Assembly (NCBI GenBank): GCA_000432735.1
Contig: FR887823.1
Location: 1 to 30,528 of the forward strand
DNA length: 30,528 bases
Reading direction: 5' to 3'
Source: Bacteroides sp. CAG:443
Lineage (GTDB): Bacteria > Bacteroidota > Bacteroidia > Bacteroidales > Bacteroidaceae
Of this stretch, positions 8,930 to 17,626 are shown piece by piece. A program made the position numbers and the translations under genes. Each line of letters starts with the position of its first letter. Positions within the stretch are counted from its first letter, which is position 1. Below the pieces are notes generated by a model that worked only from the letters and a program-made list of their open reading frames with translations, searched no databases and had not been told where the DNA came from.

Positions 8930-10243
8930 TTAATACATTTTTCTTATGTCTGCTCCTTTATAATAATGAAGCAGGATTTCATTGTAGTTATATCCTTGCT
9001 CACCCATTACAGCTGCACCGATTTGGCATAAGCCTACACCATGTCCCCATCCGGCTCCTGTCAGTTCAAACCATGCAGGTATTCCGTCGGCATCTGTTTC
9101 TCCCTTGTCTACGATAAAGGCTGAGCTGAACAAATGAGTAGGAGATAGTGTGCGGCGTATTTCCAGCTCTTTCCCAATGATGAGTGTTTTCTCTGTCCCG
9201 ACTATTTTCAGCTTGCAGATACGTCCCGAATTTCCTCGTTCTACTGGAATAAGATCGATGATTTTTCCGTAATTATTTTTTGTATTGCTGCGAATCAGTT
9301 CGGCTAATTCTTCCTGTGTATACCGGACTTCCCAGCGGTAGAAATTAGTTGTTTCCTGATCGTAGTTATTCAGAATTTGCGAGATAATGGCTTTGTCGTG
9401 CGTACGACAGAAACTGTCGGGAGTACTGCGTATCCATTTTTCAGCTTCGCTTTCTTGAGTCAGGTCGGGTAATACTCCTTCTTCTTTCGTATCGCGTACG
9501 GCACTCAGATACGGGTAGTTCTTATCTTCCCAGCAAGTATTGAATACTTCGGTTACCCCTCCGCAGCATTTGGAAAAGCGTGCGTCGCAGATGCTGTTTT
9601 TATACATCAGAACCTGTCCTTTTGTGGCTTTAACTGCTTCGACAACACTCTTGTTGGAGGCTTTGGTTATACCCTGATACCGTTGGCAATGATCGTCGGC
9701 ACATACATCGAAGATGGTATGGTCTTCTCGATCATACCAGCGAATGTATTCTGTATCTGTCTTAATGAAAGAAAAAAATCCGTTATCATGCTTGCTCATA
9801 GCCTTTCGTTTCTCTATCTGGGCCAGTAGCCAGCTTCTGGAAATAACGGCATGGGCTTTCAGAAACTCGGGCGAGGAAGTCGCATTCATTTCGGACGAAA
9901 TAACGCTGATCAGGTAATCCTCAGCTGACAATATATTGATGGCTGTAATTTTTCCTTCATCTACCACTAGCTTAAGTGTACCGTTGAAATGTTGTGTTTC
10001 CTGACGTTCCCAATGAAAGTTAATTCCTATGGTTACGTCGTATAGAGAAAAGGAAGCTTCATCTTCTACCGGAGTAAATGTGAGCTCTCGGTATACGTTG
10101 CCGTTCCATAAGATTCCTCCTTCTTCAAAGGACACAACCTGATTACCGGTTACAGTTTCACCTTTCGCCAGGAAATGTGAGTTGAGGGTAAAATGAATCT
10201 CTTGGGCATTGACGATGCCCACGCTTATTTCTGGTTCTTTCAT
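8930..10243 (-). CDS. SpoIID/LytB-domain protein without signal peptide
   Basis: SpoIID proteins are lytic transglycosylases that cleave denuded glycan strands. In this 437-residue protein the domain spans about residues 85-437. It has the candidate catalytic glutamate E118 (VISSEMN) and the C-terminal signature GWGHGVGLCQIGA at about 398-410. The usual SpoIID GG segment appears here as SKCCGGVTE. The N terminus (MKEPEISVGIVNAQ) is not a signal peptide, and an in-frame TAG lies 9 bases upstream of the ATG, so no longer start exists. The protein is therefore predicted to be cytosolic, which is unusual for a cell-wall enzyme. It lies 14 bases after the GT2-DUF4922 gene and 9 bases before the AmpG-like permease gene, and may process imported muropeptides. 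Confidence 0.85.
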   Translation of the reverse strand: MKEPEISVGIVNAQEIHFTLNSHFLAKGETVTGNQVVSFEEGGILWNGNVYRELTFTPVEDEASFSLYDVTIGINFHWERQETQHFNGTLKLVVDEGKITAINILSAEDYLISVISSEMNATSSPEFLKAHAVISRSWLLAQIEKRKAMSKHDNGFFSFIKTDTEYIRWYDREDHTIFDVCADDHCQRYQGITKASNKSVVEAVKATKGQVLMYKNSICDARFSKCCGGVTEVFNTCWEDKNYPYLSAVRDTKEEGVLPDLTQESEAEKWIRSTPDSFCRTHDKAIISQILNNYDQETTNFYRWEVRYTQEELAELIRSNTKNNYGKIIDLIPVERGNSGRICKLKIVGTEKTLIIGKELEIRRTLSPTHLFSSAFIVDKGETDADGIPAWFELTGAGWGHGVGLCQIGAAVMGEQGYNYNEILLHYYKGADIRKMY

Positions 10244-10257
10244 GATGCGCTATTGTG

Positions 10258-12669
10258 TTAATTATGGTATGCTACTTCGTTATATATTTGTAAAATGTCT
10301 TGTTCTGTTATTTTATCAAAATCTTCCTTGCGGGGAGTGACTAATAATCCTGCCATATCGAGTGCTCCCGGGCTGACGAGAAGCTGGCCTTTACCGGTCG
10401 CTGTGTAACAGGCGGGACGATGTTTTTCTCTTGGAAGGTAGACTACGGTAAAACCGCGTGCAGGGTCGTTCCATGCAAATAAATTGTATCTGGGTTCACT
10501 CTCTCCGTCGTGTACCGGAAGCGTCTGTAAATATTCTTCTATCAGTTCCGGACTTGTTGTCATGGAGTGTTCAGTAACAAAAGCCTGAAGCGGGCAGATA
10601 TAATTGGTTATCTGATAAGAACGGCATGTACTTCCGTTGCCCATTTTTAGCTCTTTTGTGCAGACAGCGGTAGACAAGAGTCTGTTCCACTGACGAATCA
10701 AAGGAATATCATTTTGTCGTGCGGCCTGAAAATGGAAATGGTCAGGAGCAGAGGCTCCGCATTTTGCTCCGTTATAGAACAAGGCATATCCGGAGGCAAA
10801 ATGTTTTTCAAGCCAGTTCACTAAGCGTCCGGGAAGCTGACGTTCCGTCTTGTCGGCAAGTATCTGATCCTGATGCTTCAGGCTGGATATCGTAAGATGT
10901 CCATGAAGAATCGGATAAGGATTGACACGTAGGCTGAAAGGTTCGTCCAATGAAATGATGATTTCATCTTGTCCTTTGGGCTTGTTTTCGGAACACAAGA
11001 AGCATGGTCGTGCTTCTATGGATGCCTTGTCAACCTTAGCACATGTAGAAACGGCGCGTGCTGGATTGGATTGTACGGTTATGTCATTGCCGTTTACCTC
11101 GAATGTGCGTGTTTCTATTTTATCAAGAGCTTCGTGATTGGTCCGTGCTGTTTGCCATTTGGCCAGTTGACTTTCAAGGAATAATTCGCCTGGTTGCCTC
11201 TCCTTTTCCATTGTCTGTCGTATCTTGATTTCCAAGGTGCGCAGACTGTCTTTATAACTGTTGTTCAGATTGACCTTTTCAATGCTTAATGCTGCATCGG
11301 AATTGCCTTCCCATCTACGGCACAAATATAATACGTCGTAGATACGTCCGATACGGTAGTTACGCGAGAAAGCCAGTCCAAGGGCATAATCTTCTCCGTA
11401 ACTGGTATTGGGAACACGGATTTGTCGTAGGAGAGGGGTGTAAAATGCACGGGGAGCTCCCAGACCATTGATACGTAATGCGTTGTTATGTCCGTTTTCG
11501 TCGGTCCATTCGTTGTGGTCGATAACTCCGGGTGGAAGGGTTTGCAGGGCAAAGTCTGTCATACGATAGGAACCGATGACCATGGCACATTGCTCTTGGT
11601 GGAATTTGTCGACAATGGTTTGCAGGGTATTGGGGCTGCTGTATAAATCGTCACTATCCAACTGAACAGCGAAACGGCCGCATTGCGGATGATTGATTCC
11701 TAAGTTCCAGCATCCGCCTATACCTAAGTCAGTCCGTTCGGGTATGAGATGAATGACTTTAGAATTGTTTTGGTAATGTTCAATGATTTCACTTGTTCCA
11801 TCGGTTGAATGGTTGTCGATGATAATCAGATTGAAAGGAAAGCTGGTTTCTTGTTCTAGTACGGAACGAATCGCATCGTCGATGGTACGAACACGGTTGC
11901 GTACGGGAATAATTACCGAGGCTTCATACTGAAAATCCTCTGTACCAACATCTATGGTGCGCTTGACTGGTGGAAGATAGGCTCCCATCTTTTTCAGATG
12001 GCGGGTGAAGACTGCTTCTCGTTCTATCTGTACTTGCCGGTTGCGCGGGTCTACATAATCAAATTGTTTTTCACCGGATTTACGTAAATCGATTTCGTCT
12101 TCTGTGTAAAGATATTCCCGTATATGAGTCAGTTCTCCGTATCGGGATAGGGCCAGACGCAGGGCATATAACGCAGAATATTGGTAGGAATCTTCAGATG
12201 TAATTTCGTCGACTGCTTTTTTGAATTGCTCGGTACGAAACATCAGTAAAGAGCCGAAATCAAAATCGTCGCGTACACTACCCAGCTGATAGTCGATAAC
12301 CGGATGCGGCTTCCGTTCTCCTTGTGTGACTTTATAATGATCGGCATACACCATGCAGCATTGTGGTGCAGACAGGTAATCGCACATGCGCTCAACGGCC
12401 ATATAACCTAATTCGAACGGGTGTGCCTGGGTATAGATTAACGCATAAGGAGTATCGGTGTGCTGAGCTATTTGCTTATACTTTTCGGTAGAATCGGCTG
12501 ACGATACCGGTAAAAGATGGCATCTGTCCGGCAACTCGATTTTGATATCGGTCTGTGCTGACAATAGGAATATCTGGTCAATACTGGGACATGTCAGTAA
12601 TTCACTTATTGTTTTATCAAATTGATTTTCACTTCCATAAGGAAGAAAACACGTGACTGTTTTATTCAT
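10258..12669 (-). CDS. Glycosyltransferase family 2 fused to a GalT/HIT-like DUF4922 domain
   Basis: This is an 803-residue multidomain protein. Residues 1-240 look like a degenerate glycosyltransferase-like region. Residues about 250-480 form a GT2 domain starting ASVIIPVRNR, with the nucleotide-sugar DxD-type motif LDSDD near 335-340. Residues about 540-800 match DUF4922, which I relate to the GalT/HIT superfamily (galactose-1-phosphate uridylyltransferase, GDP-galactose phosphorylase). It has a CFLC pair at C556/C559 and an HFHFQ motif at 644-648 of the HxHxQ type, with H646 as the likely nucleophile. The pairing suggests a nucleotidyl or phosphorylase reaction linked to sugar transfer. 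No signal peptide or membrane helix is seen. It is the first gene of the operon with the SpoIID and AmpG-like genes. Its specificity is unknown. Confidence 0.82.
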   Translation of the reverse strand: MNKTVTCFLPYGSENQFDKTISELLTCPSIDQIFLLSAQTDIKIELPDRCHLLPVSSADSTEKYKQIAQHTDTPYALIYTQAHPFELGYMAVERMCDYLSAPQCCMVYADHYKVTQGERKPHPVIDYQLGSVRDDFDFGSLLMFRTEQFKKAVDEITSEDSYQYSALYALRLALSRYGELTHIREYLYTEDEIDLRKSGEKQFDYVDPRNRQVQIEREAVFTRHLKKMGAYLPPVKRTIDVGTEDFQYEASVIIPVRNRVRTIDDAIRSVLEQETSFPFNLIIIDNHSTDGTSEIIEHYQNNSKVIHLIPERTDLGIGGCWNLGINHPQCGRFAVQLDSDDLYSSPNTLQTIVDKFHQEQCAMVIGSYRMTDFALQTLPPGVIDHNEWTDENGHNNALRINGLGAPRAFYTPLLRQIRVPNTSYGEDYALGLAFSRNYRIGRIYDVLYLCRRWEGNSDAALSIEKVNLNNSYKDSLRTLEIKIRQTMEKERQPGELFLESQLAKWQTARTNHEALDKIETRTFEVNGNDITVQSNPARAVSTCAKVDKASIEARPCFLCSENKPKGQDEIIISLDEPFSLRVNPYPILHGHLTISSLKHQDQILADKTERQLPGRLVNWLEKHFASGYALFYNGAKCGASAPDHFHFQAARQNDIPLIRQWNRLLSTAVCTKELKMGNGSTCRSYQITNYICPLQAFVTEHSMTTSPELIEEYLQTLPVHDGESEPRYNLFAWNDPARGFTVVYLPREKHRPACYTATGKGQLLVSPGALDMAGLLVTPRKEDFDKITEQDILQIYNEVAYHN

Positions 12670-12799
12670 ATTTAATACATTTATAACGACAAAGATAGGT
12701 AATATATCTTATTTTTTGCCTAACTTTGTACGCTAATGTATAGAATGAAATATTCTTTTGTGCAGATTATTTATCAACTTGTACAAAAACTGTAAAACA
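12670..12799. promoter_or_regulatory. Divergent promoter region between the GT2-DUF4922 gene and rlmN
   Basis: The minus strand reads TATCTTTG at 12697-12690, and the plus strand reads TAACTTTG at 12721-12728. Both are exact TAnnTTTG -7 elements. The first would start transcription about 14 bases before the GT2-DUF4922 ATG. The second would give rlmN a leader of about 65 bases. Clear -33 elements are not evident. The second promoter is the only good candidate upstream of the nine-gene block. Confidence 0.6.
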
Positions 12800-13846
12800 A
12801 TGACTGATATAAAAAGCCCTTTGTTGGGTAAAACTTTAAGTGAATTACAAAGTATCGTGCGTGATTTGGGCATGCCTGCGTTTACGGCAAAACAAATCGC
12901 CGGATGGCTATATGATAAAAAAGTTTTCTCGATAGACGAGATGACAAACTTGTCGTTGAAAAACCGTGAACGGTTGAAAGAAAATTATGAGGTAGGAGCT
13001 ACTCTGCCGGTACACGAGATGCGTTCGGTTGACGGAACGGTAAAGTATCTGTTCCGTACTCCGGAAGGCGATTATATCGAATCGGTATATATTCCCGATG
13101 ACGATCGTGCTACGTTGTGTGTATCATCACAGGTCGGCTGTAAAATGAATTGTAAATTTTGCATGACAGGGAAACAGGGATATACCAATAGCCTGACTCC
13201 TACGCAGATATTAAATCAGGTCTATTCCATTCCTGAACGTGATACCTTGACAAATATTGTGTTCATGGGAATGGGAGAGCCTTTTGATAACTTGGATGCT
13301 GTTTTGCGCGCGTTGGAAATTCTTACCGCTGATTATGGCTATGCCTGGAGTCCGAAACGAATCACGGTTTCTACGGTTGGCTTGAGAAAGGGACTGGAGC
13401 GTTTCTTGCAGGAGAGCGATTGCCATTTGGCTGTCAGTTTGCATTCGCCGTTCCCTTCTCAGCGAGGTGAATTGATGCCGGCGGAGAAAGCTTTTTCTAT
13501 TACGGAAATAGTGGATATATTGAAGCGTTACGATTTTAGCAAACAGCGTCGTTTGTCTTTTGAATATATTGTATTTAAAGGGGTAAATGACAGCATGATA
13601 TACGCCAAAGAATTGATCAAATTGTTGCGTGGACTGGATTGCCGTATTAATCTTATTCGTTTTCATGCCATTCCGAATGTCGATCTGGAAGGAACGGATA
13701 TGGATTCAATGATTGCATTCCGTGATTATCTGACACAGCATGGTGTATTTGCTACCATCCGTGCTTCGCGTGGAGAAGATATTTTTGCTGCTTGCGGAAT
13801 GTTGTCTACTGCTAAGCAGCAAGCTGAAAAAGAAGAAACTAACTAA
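12800..13846 (+). CDS. rlmN: RlmN, 23S rRNA A2503 / tRNA A37 C2-methyltransferase (radical SAM)
   Basis: RlmN methylates C2 of A2503 in 23S rRNA and of A37 in some tRNAs, using two SAM molecules and a 4Fe-4S cluster. From the ATG at 12800 the protein has 348 residues, the normal length. The radical-SAM cluster motif CKMNCKFC lies at 114-121 (C114, C118, C121). The second catalytic cysteine is C332 in the conserved FAACGML segment. A GMGEPFDN motif marks the SAM site. An upstream TTG at 12758 would extend the frame by 14 residues (MCRLFINLYKNCKT), but these do not resemble the family, so ATG 12800 (MTDIKSPLLG) is preferred. The gene begins a tightly spaced plus-strand gene block. Confidence 0.97.
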   Translation: MTDIKSPLLGKTLSELQSIVRDLGMPAFTAKQIAGWLYDKKVFSIDEMTNLSLKNRERLKENYEVGATLPVHEMRSVDGTVKYLFRTPEGDYIESVYIPDDDRATLCVSSQVGCKMNCKFCMTGKQGYTNSLTPTQILNQVYSIPERDTLTNIVFMGMGEPFDNLDAVLRALEILTADYGYAWSPKRITVSTVGLRKGLERFLQESDCHLAVSLHSPFPSQRGELMPAEKAFSITEIVDILKRYDFSKQRRLSFEYIVFKGVNDSMIYAKELIKLLRGLDCRINLIRFHAIPNVDLEGTDMDSMIAFRDYLTQHGVFATIRASRGEDIFAACGMLSTAKQQAEKEETN

Positions 13847-13857
13847 ATAACGAAATT

Positions 13858-14928
13858 ATGAAGCGTTTAGCCTTTTATCTGAGTTTGGCACTTGTTGTGC
13901 TGGCATTGGCTTCTTGTAAGGGAGATGGAAAGAGTCTTATAACTCCAGCTTCCAGTGGCCGTCCGTATGAAGTATTGGTTGTTGCCGATGATAATTGTTG
14001 GATGAGTCCTGATAGTGCACTTTATCATGTGCTGGATACAGATGTACCCGGATTGCCGCAGCCGGAACGTTCTTTTCGCATCTCACGGGTACGTACATCT
14101 TATTATGATCGTACGATGCGTTTGTTCCGTAATATAATCATTGTTGATATCAATCCGGAAGCTTATACCCAGGTGAAATTCAAATATTCGCGTGATGTCT
14201 ATTCATCTCCACAAATGATTATGACTATTCAAGCTCCCAATCAGGAAGAGTTTGCGGATTATGTATCTAAAAATGGTAATTTGATCATCGATTTCTTCAC
14301 GCGGGCAGAAATGAACCGTGAAATCAAATTGCTGGAGAAAAAACATAATCAGACTATTTCGGCAAAGGTTGGCAGTTTGTTCGATTGTGATATCTGGATG
14401 CCTATTGAGATGGAGTCGTATAAAGAAGGAAAAGACTTTTTCTGGGCCTCTACCAACCTGAATGATTTGAATTTTGTAATGTATACTTTCCCGTTCAGAG
14501 ACAAAGATACGTTTACCAAAGCATATTTTATTCATAAACGTGATTCTGTTATGAAGATTAATATCCCGGGAGAACGTGAAGGTATGTATATGGAAACGGC
14601 TGATTCTGCTTTTGTTGAAGTGAGAAATATAGCAGTACAGGGTGACTATGCATTCGAGGCTCGTGGATTGTGGGAGATGAAAAACGATGCAATGGGTGGT
14701 CCGTTTGTCTCACAGATGAGAGTTGACCGTGCCAATGCCCGAGTGGTTGTAGTAGAGGGGTTTGTTTACAATCCTGGAAAACTAAAACGTGATCAGGTAC
14801 GTCGGTTGAATGCAGCTTTGTATACCTTGAAATTACCTTCAGAAAAAGCTGTATCCGAAATACCTGTAGATGGCACATTGACGGAAGAGAAAGTTGAACA
14901 TAAAGCAGAACAAACAAGCAATAAATAA
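13858..14928 (+). CDS. DUF4837-family lipoprotein
   Basis: This 356-residue protein has a lipoprotein signal: K2-R3, a hydrophobic stretch and a lipobox LASC ending at C20. It should therefore be lipid-anchored in the envelope. The mature part is a mixed alpha/beta domain that I recognise as DUF4837, a Bacteroidetes family of unknown function. The acidic residue near the cysteine (CKGDGK) only weakly resembles a surface-export signal. It starts 11 bases after rlmN and ends 5 bases before pdxA. No catalytic motif is evident. Confidence 0.82.
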   Translation: MKRLAFYLSLALVVLALASCKGDGKSLITPASSGRPYEVLVVADDNCWMSPDSALYHVLDTDVPGLPQPERSFRISRVRTSYYDRTMRLFRNIIIVDINPEAYTQVKFKYSRDVYSSPQMIMTIQAPNQEEFADYVSKNGNLIIDFFTRAEMNREIKLLEKKHNQTISAKVGSLFDCDIWMPIEMESYKEGKDFFWASTNLNDLNFVMYTFPFRDKDTFTKAYFIHKRDSVMKINIPGEREGMYMETADSAFVEVRNIAVQGDYAFEARGLWEMKNDAMGGPFVSQMRVDRANARVVVVEGFVYNPGKLKRDQVRRLNAALYTLKLPSEKAVSEIPVDGTLTEEKVEHKAEQTSNK

Positions 14929-14933
14929 GAAGC

Positions 14934-16031
14934 ATGGAAGAACGTAAGATAAAGGTGGGTATCACCCATGGAGATATAAATGGAATTGGCTACGAGGTGA
15001 TATTGAAAGCTTTTTCCGATCCTGCAATGCTGGACTTATGTACGCCGGTTATTTACGGCTCGCCTAAGGTGGCAGCTTATCATCGGAAAGCAATGGATAT
15101 ACAGACAAATTTCAGTATCATCAACTCTGCTTCTGAGGCTCAGGATGGACGTGTGAATATTATCAATTGCACGGAGGAGGAATTGAAAGTGGAGCTGACT
15201 AAACCGACACAAGAGGCTGGCCGTGCGGCGTTGGCTGCTTTGGAAATGTCGCTGAGGGATTATCGTGAAGGATTGTTTGATGTTTTGGTGACAGCTCCTA
15301 TCAACAAACATACGATACAGTCGGAGACGTTCCATTTCCCTGGTCATACTGAATATATTGAAGAACGAGTAGGAGAAGGTCAGAAAGCTTTGATGATTTT
15401 GTTAAAAGATGATTTTCGTGTAGCTTTGGTGACTGGGCATGTTCCAGTAAGCGAAATTGCTAAAGATCTGACGCAGGAACTGATAATGGAAAAAATGGCT
15501 ATTTTCCACCGTTCATTGAAGCAGGATTTTGGCATAGACAATCCTCGCATTGCTGTTTTCTCATTGAATCCGCACGCTGGAGATAACGGCTTGATTGGAA
15601 GTGAAGAACAGACTATCATTATTCCGGCGATGGAAGAAATGATAAAGCGTGGCGTACAGTGTTTTGGCCCTTATCCGGCTGATGGCTTTATGGGTTCTGG
15701 TAATTATCGTCATTTCGATGGAATTCTGGCTATGTACCATGATCAGGGACTGGCACCGTTTAAGGCTTTGGCTATGGATGAAGGAGTTAATTTCACTGCA
15801 GGATTGCCTATCGTACGCACTTCTCCTGCTCATGGAACTGCTTATGATATTGCGGGGCAAGGTATTGCATCAGAAGATTCTTTCCGTCAGGCAATATATG
15901 TAGCGTTGGATGTTTTCCGCAATCGCTGTATCGAAAAGGAAATCAGTGCACATCCCTTGCGTAAACAGTATTATGAAAAACGTGATGATAGCGATAAGCT
16001 GAAACTTGACACTATAGAGGAAGAAGAATAG
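14934..16031 (+). CDS. pdxA: 4-hydroxythreonine-4-phosphate dehydrogenase PdxA
   Basis: PdxA oxidises 4-phosphohydroxy-L-threonine to the substrate that PdxJ condenses with deoxyxylulose phosphate, in the DXP-dependent vitamin B6 pathway. The protein has 365 residues, slightly longer than the roughly 330 of E. coli. It shows the metal-binding histidine motifs: FPGHTEYI, SLNPHAGDNGLIGSEE, and AMYHDQGLAPFKAL. The N-terminal GDINGIGYE segment and the RTSPAHGTAYDIAG motif are also typical. The gene is embedded in the block, 5 bases after the DUF4837 gene and 6 bases before the nucleotidyltransferase gene. Co-transcription with the lipid-type genes is likely from spacing, but a functional link is not obvious. 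Confidence 0.96.
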   Translation: MEERKIKVGITHGDINGIGYEVILKAFSDPAMLDLCTPVIYGSPKVAAYHRKAMDIQTNFSIINSASEAQDGRVNIINCTEEELKVELTKPTQEAGRAALAALEMSLRDYREGLFDVLVTAPINKHTIQSETFHFPGHTEYIEERVGEGQKALMILLKDDFRVALVTGHVPVSEIAKDLTQELIMEKMAIFHRSLKQDFGIDNPRIAVFSLNPHAGDNGLIGSEEQTIIIPAMEEMIKRGVQCFGPYPADGFMGSGNYRHFDGILAMYHDQGLAPFKALAMDEGVNFTAGLPIVRTSPAHGTAYDIAGQGIASEDSFRQAIYVALDVFRNRCIEKEISAHPLRKQYYEKRDDSDKLKLDTIEEEE

Positions 16032-16037
16032 TCATTT

Positions 16038-16748
16038 ATGAAGTTTGCAATTATATCAGCCGGGGAAGGTTCCAGACTTTCTCAGGAAGGGATTCGGTTG
16101 CCTAAACCATTAGTACAACTGAACGGAGAAGCTATGATCGACCGTTTAATCCATATCTTTGCAAAGAATGGGGCAGAGCAGGTTATCATTATTATTAATG
16201 ATGAAGTTCAGGCTACCAAAGATCATCTGGCAAAATTGAAGAGAAATTCGGTTTTGCCTTTGGAGGTAGTAGTAAAGACAACTCCCAGTTCGATGCATAG
16301 CTTCTACGAAATCAGTCCTTTTCTGAAGGGTGAGAGATTTTGTCTGACAACGGTCGATACAATCTTTCGGGAAAAAGAGTTTACTTGTTTTATTGAGGCT
16401 TTTAAAAAATCAAAGGAAGATGGCATGATGGCGGTAACAGACTATATAGATGATGAAAAGCCATTGTATATATCTACCGATGATCAGCTGAATATTACAG
16501 GATTTTATGATACCATGCCCCCTGATTGTAAATATATTTCGGGCGGAATCTATTGTCTGGGACCACAAGCGATAGACGTTTTACATTCTTGTATGGAGAA
16601 AGGAATTTCTCGTATGAGGAATTTTCAGCGTCAACTGATTGTCGATGGGCTAAGACTGAAAGCTTATCCGTTCTCGAAAATATTAGATGTAGATCATGCA
16701 AGCGACATAATAAAAGCAGAGGCTTTTTTGAATAATATAGAAGAATAA
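16038..16748 (+). CDS. MobA-like / sugar-phosphate nucleotidyltransferase
   Basis: These enzymes activate a sugar, polyol or choline phosphate as an NDP/CDP derivative. The 236-residue protein opens with the NTP-binding signature SAGEGSRL (residues 7-14), followed by KPLVQLNG with K23. Metal-ligand candidates are D107 in LTTVDT and the aspartates of LDVDHASD near the C terminus. It is a single domain without a membrane segment, so it is cytosolic. The gene begins six bases after pdxA and is followed by ATP-grasp and CDP-alcohol phosphatidyltransferase genes. That context makes CTP-dependent activation of a polyol or amino-alcohol phosphate the leading guess, but the nucleotide and substrate cannot be read from sequence. 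Confidence 0.85.
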   Translation: MKFAIISAGEGSRLSQEGIRLPKPLVQLNGEAMIDRLIHIFAKNGAEQVIIIINDEVQATKDHLAKLKRNSVLPLEVVVKTTPSSMHSFYEISPFLKGERFCLTTVDTIFREKEFTCFIEAFKKSKEDGMMAVTDYIDDEKPLYISTDDQLNITGFYDTMPPDCKYISGGIYCLGPQAIDVLHSCMEKGISRMRNFQRQLIVDGLRLKAYPFSKILDVDHASDIIKAEAFLNNIEE

Positions 16749-16758
16749 CAGCAAAACA

Positions 16759-17625
16759 ATGTGTTTGATTCACGGAAAAATAAAAGTAATAGGAGTTAGC
16801 CGGAGTAGTGAGTACTCACCCAATCACGTGGACAATGATGCTGCTATATTGGAAGTTGTAGCAGAAAAATTACGAGATAAAGGATGTGAAGTGGAAATAT
16901 GGCCTGAGAAAGAGTTTGTTTCGAAACAAATAAGGACAGAGTTTATTTTTAATATGGCACGCGACCGGTCTACCATAGAGTATTTGAAACAATTGGAAGA
17001 TAACGGGAGTGTGGTTGTGAATTCTGCTTATGGAGTTTCCAAGTGCATGCGGAAGTCTATGACTGAATTATTGATAAGGAATGGCTTCGCTCATCCTGTA
17101 AGTTTTATTGTTTCTACTGATAGCGAGTTTATTCCAGAACTTTTCCCTTGTTGGATAAAGCGTGGAGATTCGCATGCTATGGTAAAAGAAGATGTGGTCT
17201 ATGTAGAATGTAAAGAAGAGGCTGAGCAGGTTTTGGCCGATTTTCATTCTAGGGGAATTTCTGAGGCCGTAGTCAATGAGCATCTGTCTGGCGATTTAGT
17301 CAAGTTTTATGGTGTACAGGGTACAGACTTTTTCTTCTCTTTTTATCCCACAGATGCATGTCATAGTAAATTGGGATTAGAAATCGCCAATGGTGAAACA
17401 TGTGGTTATCCATTCGATAAAGAGTTGCTGTATCAATACAGTTCAAAGCTTGCTGAAATTATGAATGTACCTATTTATGGGGGTGATTGTATCATTTCTT
17501 CTACAGGAGAAATTAGAATAATCGATTTCAATGATTGGCCTAGTTTTGCCTGTTGCCGTGAGGAGGCAGGTGTGAAAATTGCCGAATGTATTTATCATAA
17601 AGTGACAGCTAAACTGAAAGAATGA
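16759..17625 (+). CDS. ATP-grasp fold protein (RimK/ITPK-like organisation)
   Basis: This 288-residue protein is not a named family that I recognise, but the ATP-grasp landmarks are present. They are a beta-strand lysine in CWIKRG (K134), the strand VVNEHLSGDLVKFYGV (E174, K182), and a C-terminal metal site, with GGDCI (D243) followed by IIDFNDWPSF (D256, N258). ATP-grasp enzymes ligate carboxylates to amines or thiols, or phosphorylate inositol phosphates (ITPK subfamily). The D...DxN.(W/F)P pattern resembles both RimK and ITPK. It lies between a nucleotidyltransferase and a CDP-alcohol transferase gene, so headgroup modification is plausible. The ATG at 16759 has no clear ribosome-binding site. 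No signal peptide is present. Confidence 0.72.
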   Translation: MCLIHGKIKVIGVSRSSEYSPNHVDNDAAILEVVAEKLRDKGCEVEIWPEKEFVSKQIRTEFIFNMARDRSTIEYLKQLEDNGSVVVNSAYGVSKCMRKSMTELLIRNGFAHPVSFIVSTDSEFIPELFPCWIKRGDSHAMVKEDVVYVECKEEAEQVLADFHSRGISEAVVNEHLSGDLVKFYGVQGTDFFFSFYPTDACHSKLGLEIANGETCGYPFDKELLYQYSSKLAEIMNVPIYGGDCIISSTGEIRIIDFNDWPSFACCREEAGVKIAECIYHKVTAKLKE

Positions 17626-17626
17626 G

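Noticed and set aside
12758..12799. TTG start extending RlmN by 14 residues
   Set aside because: The added residues do not look like the RlmN N terminus. The ATG at 12800 gives the normal length.
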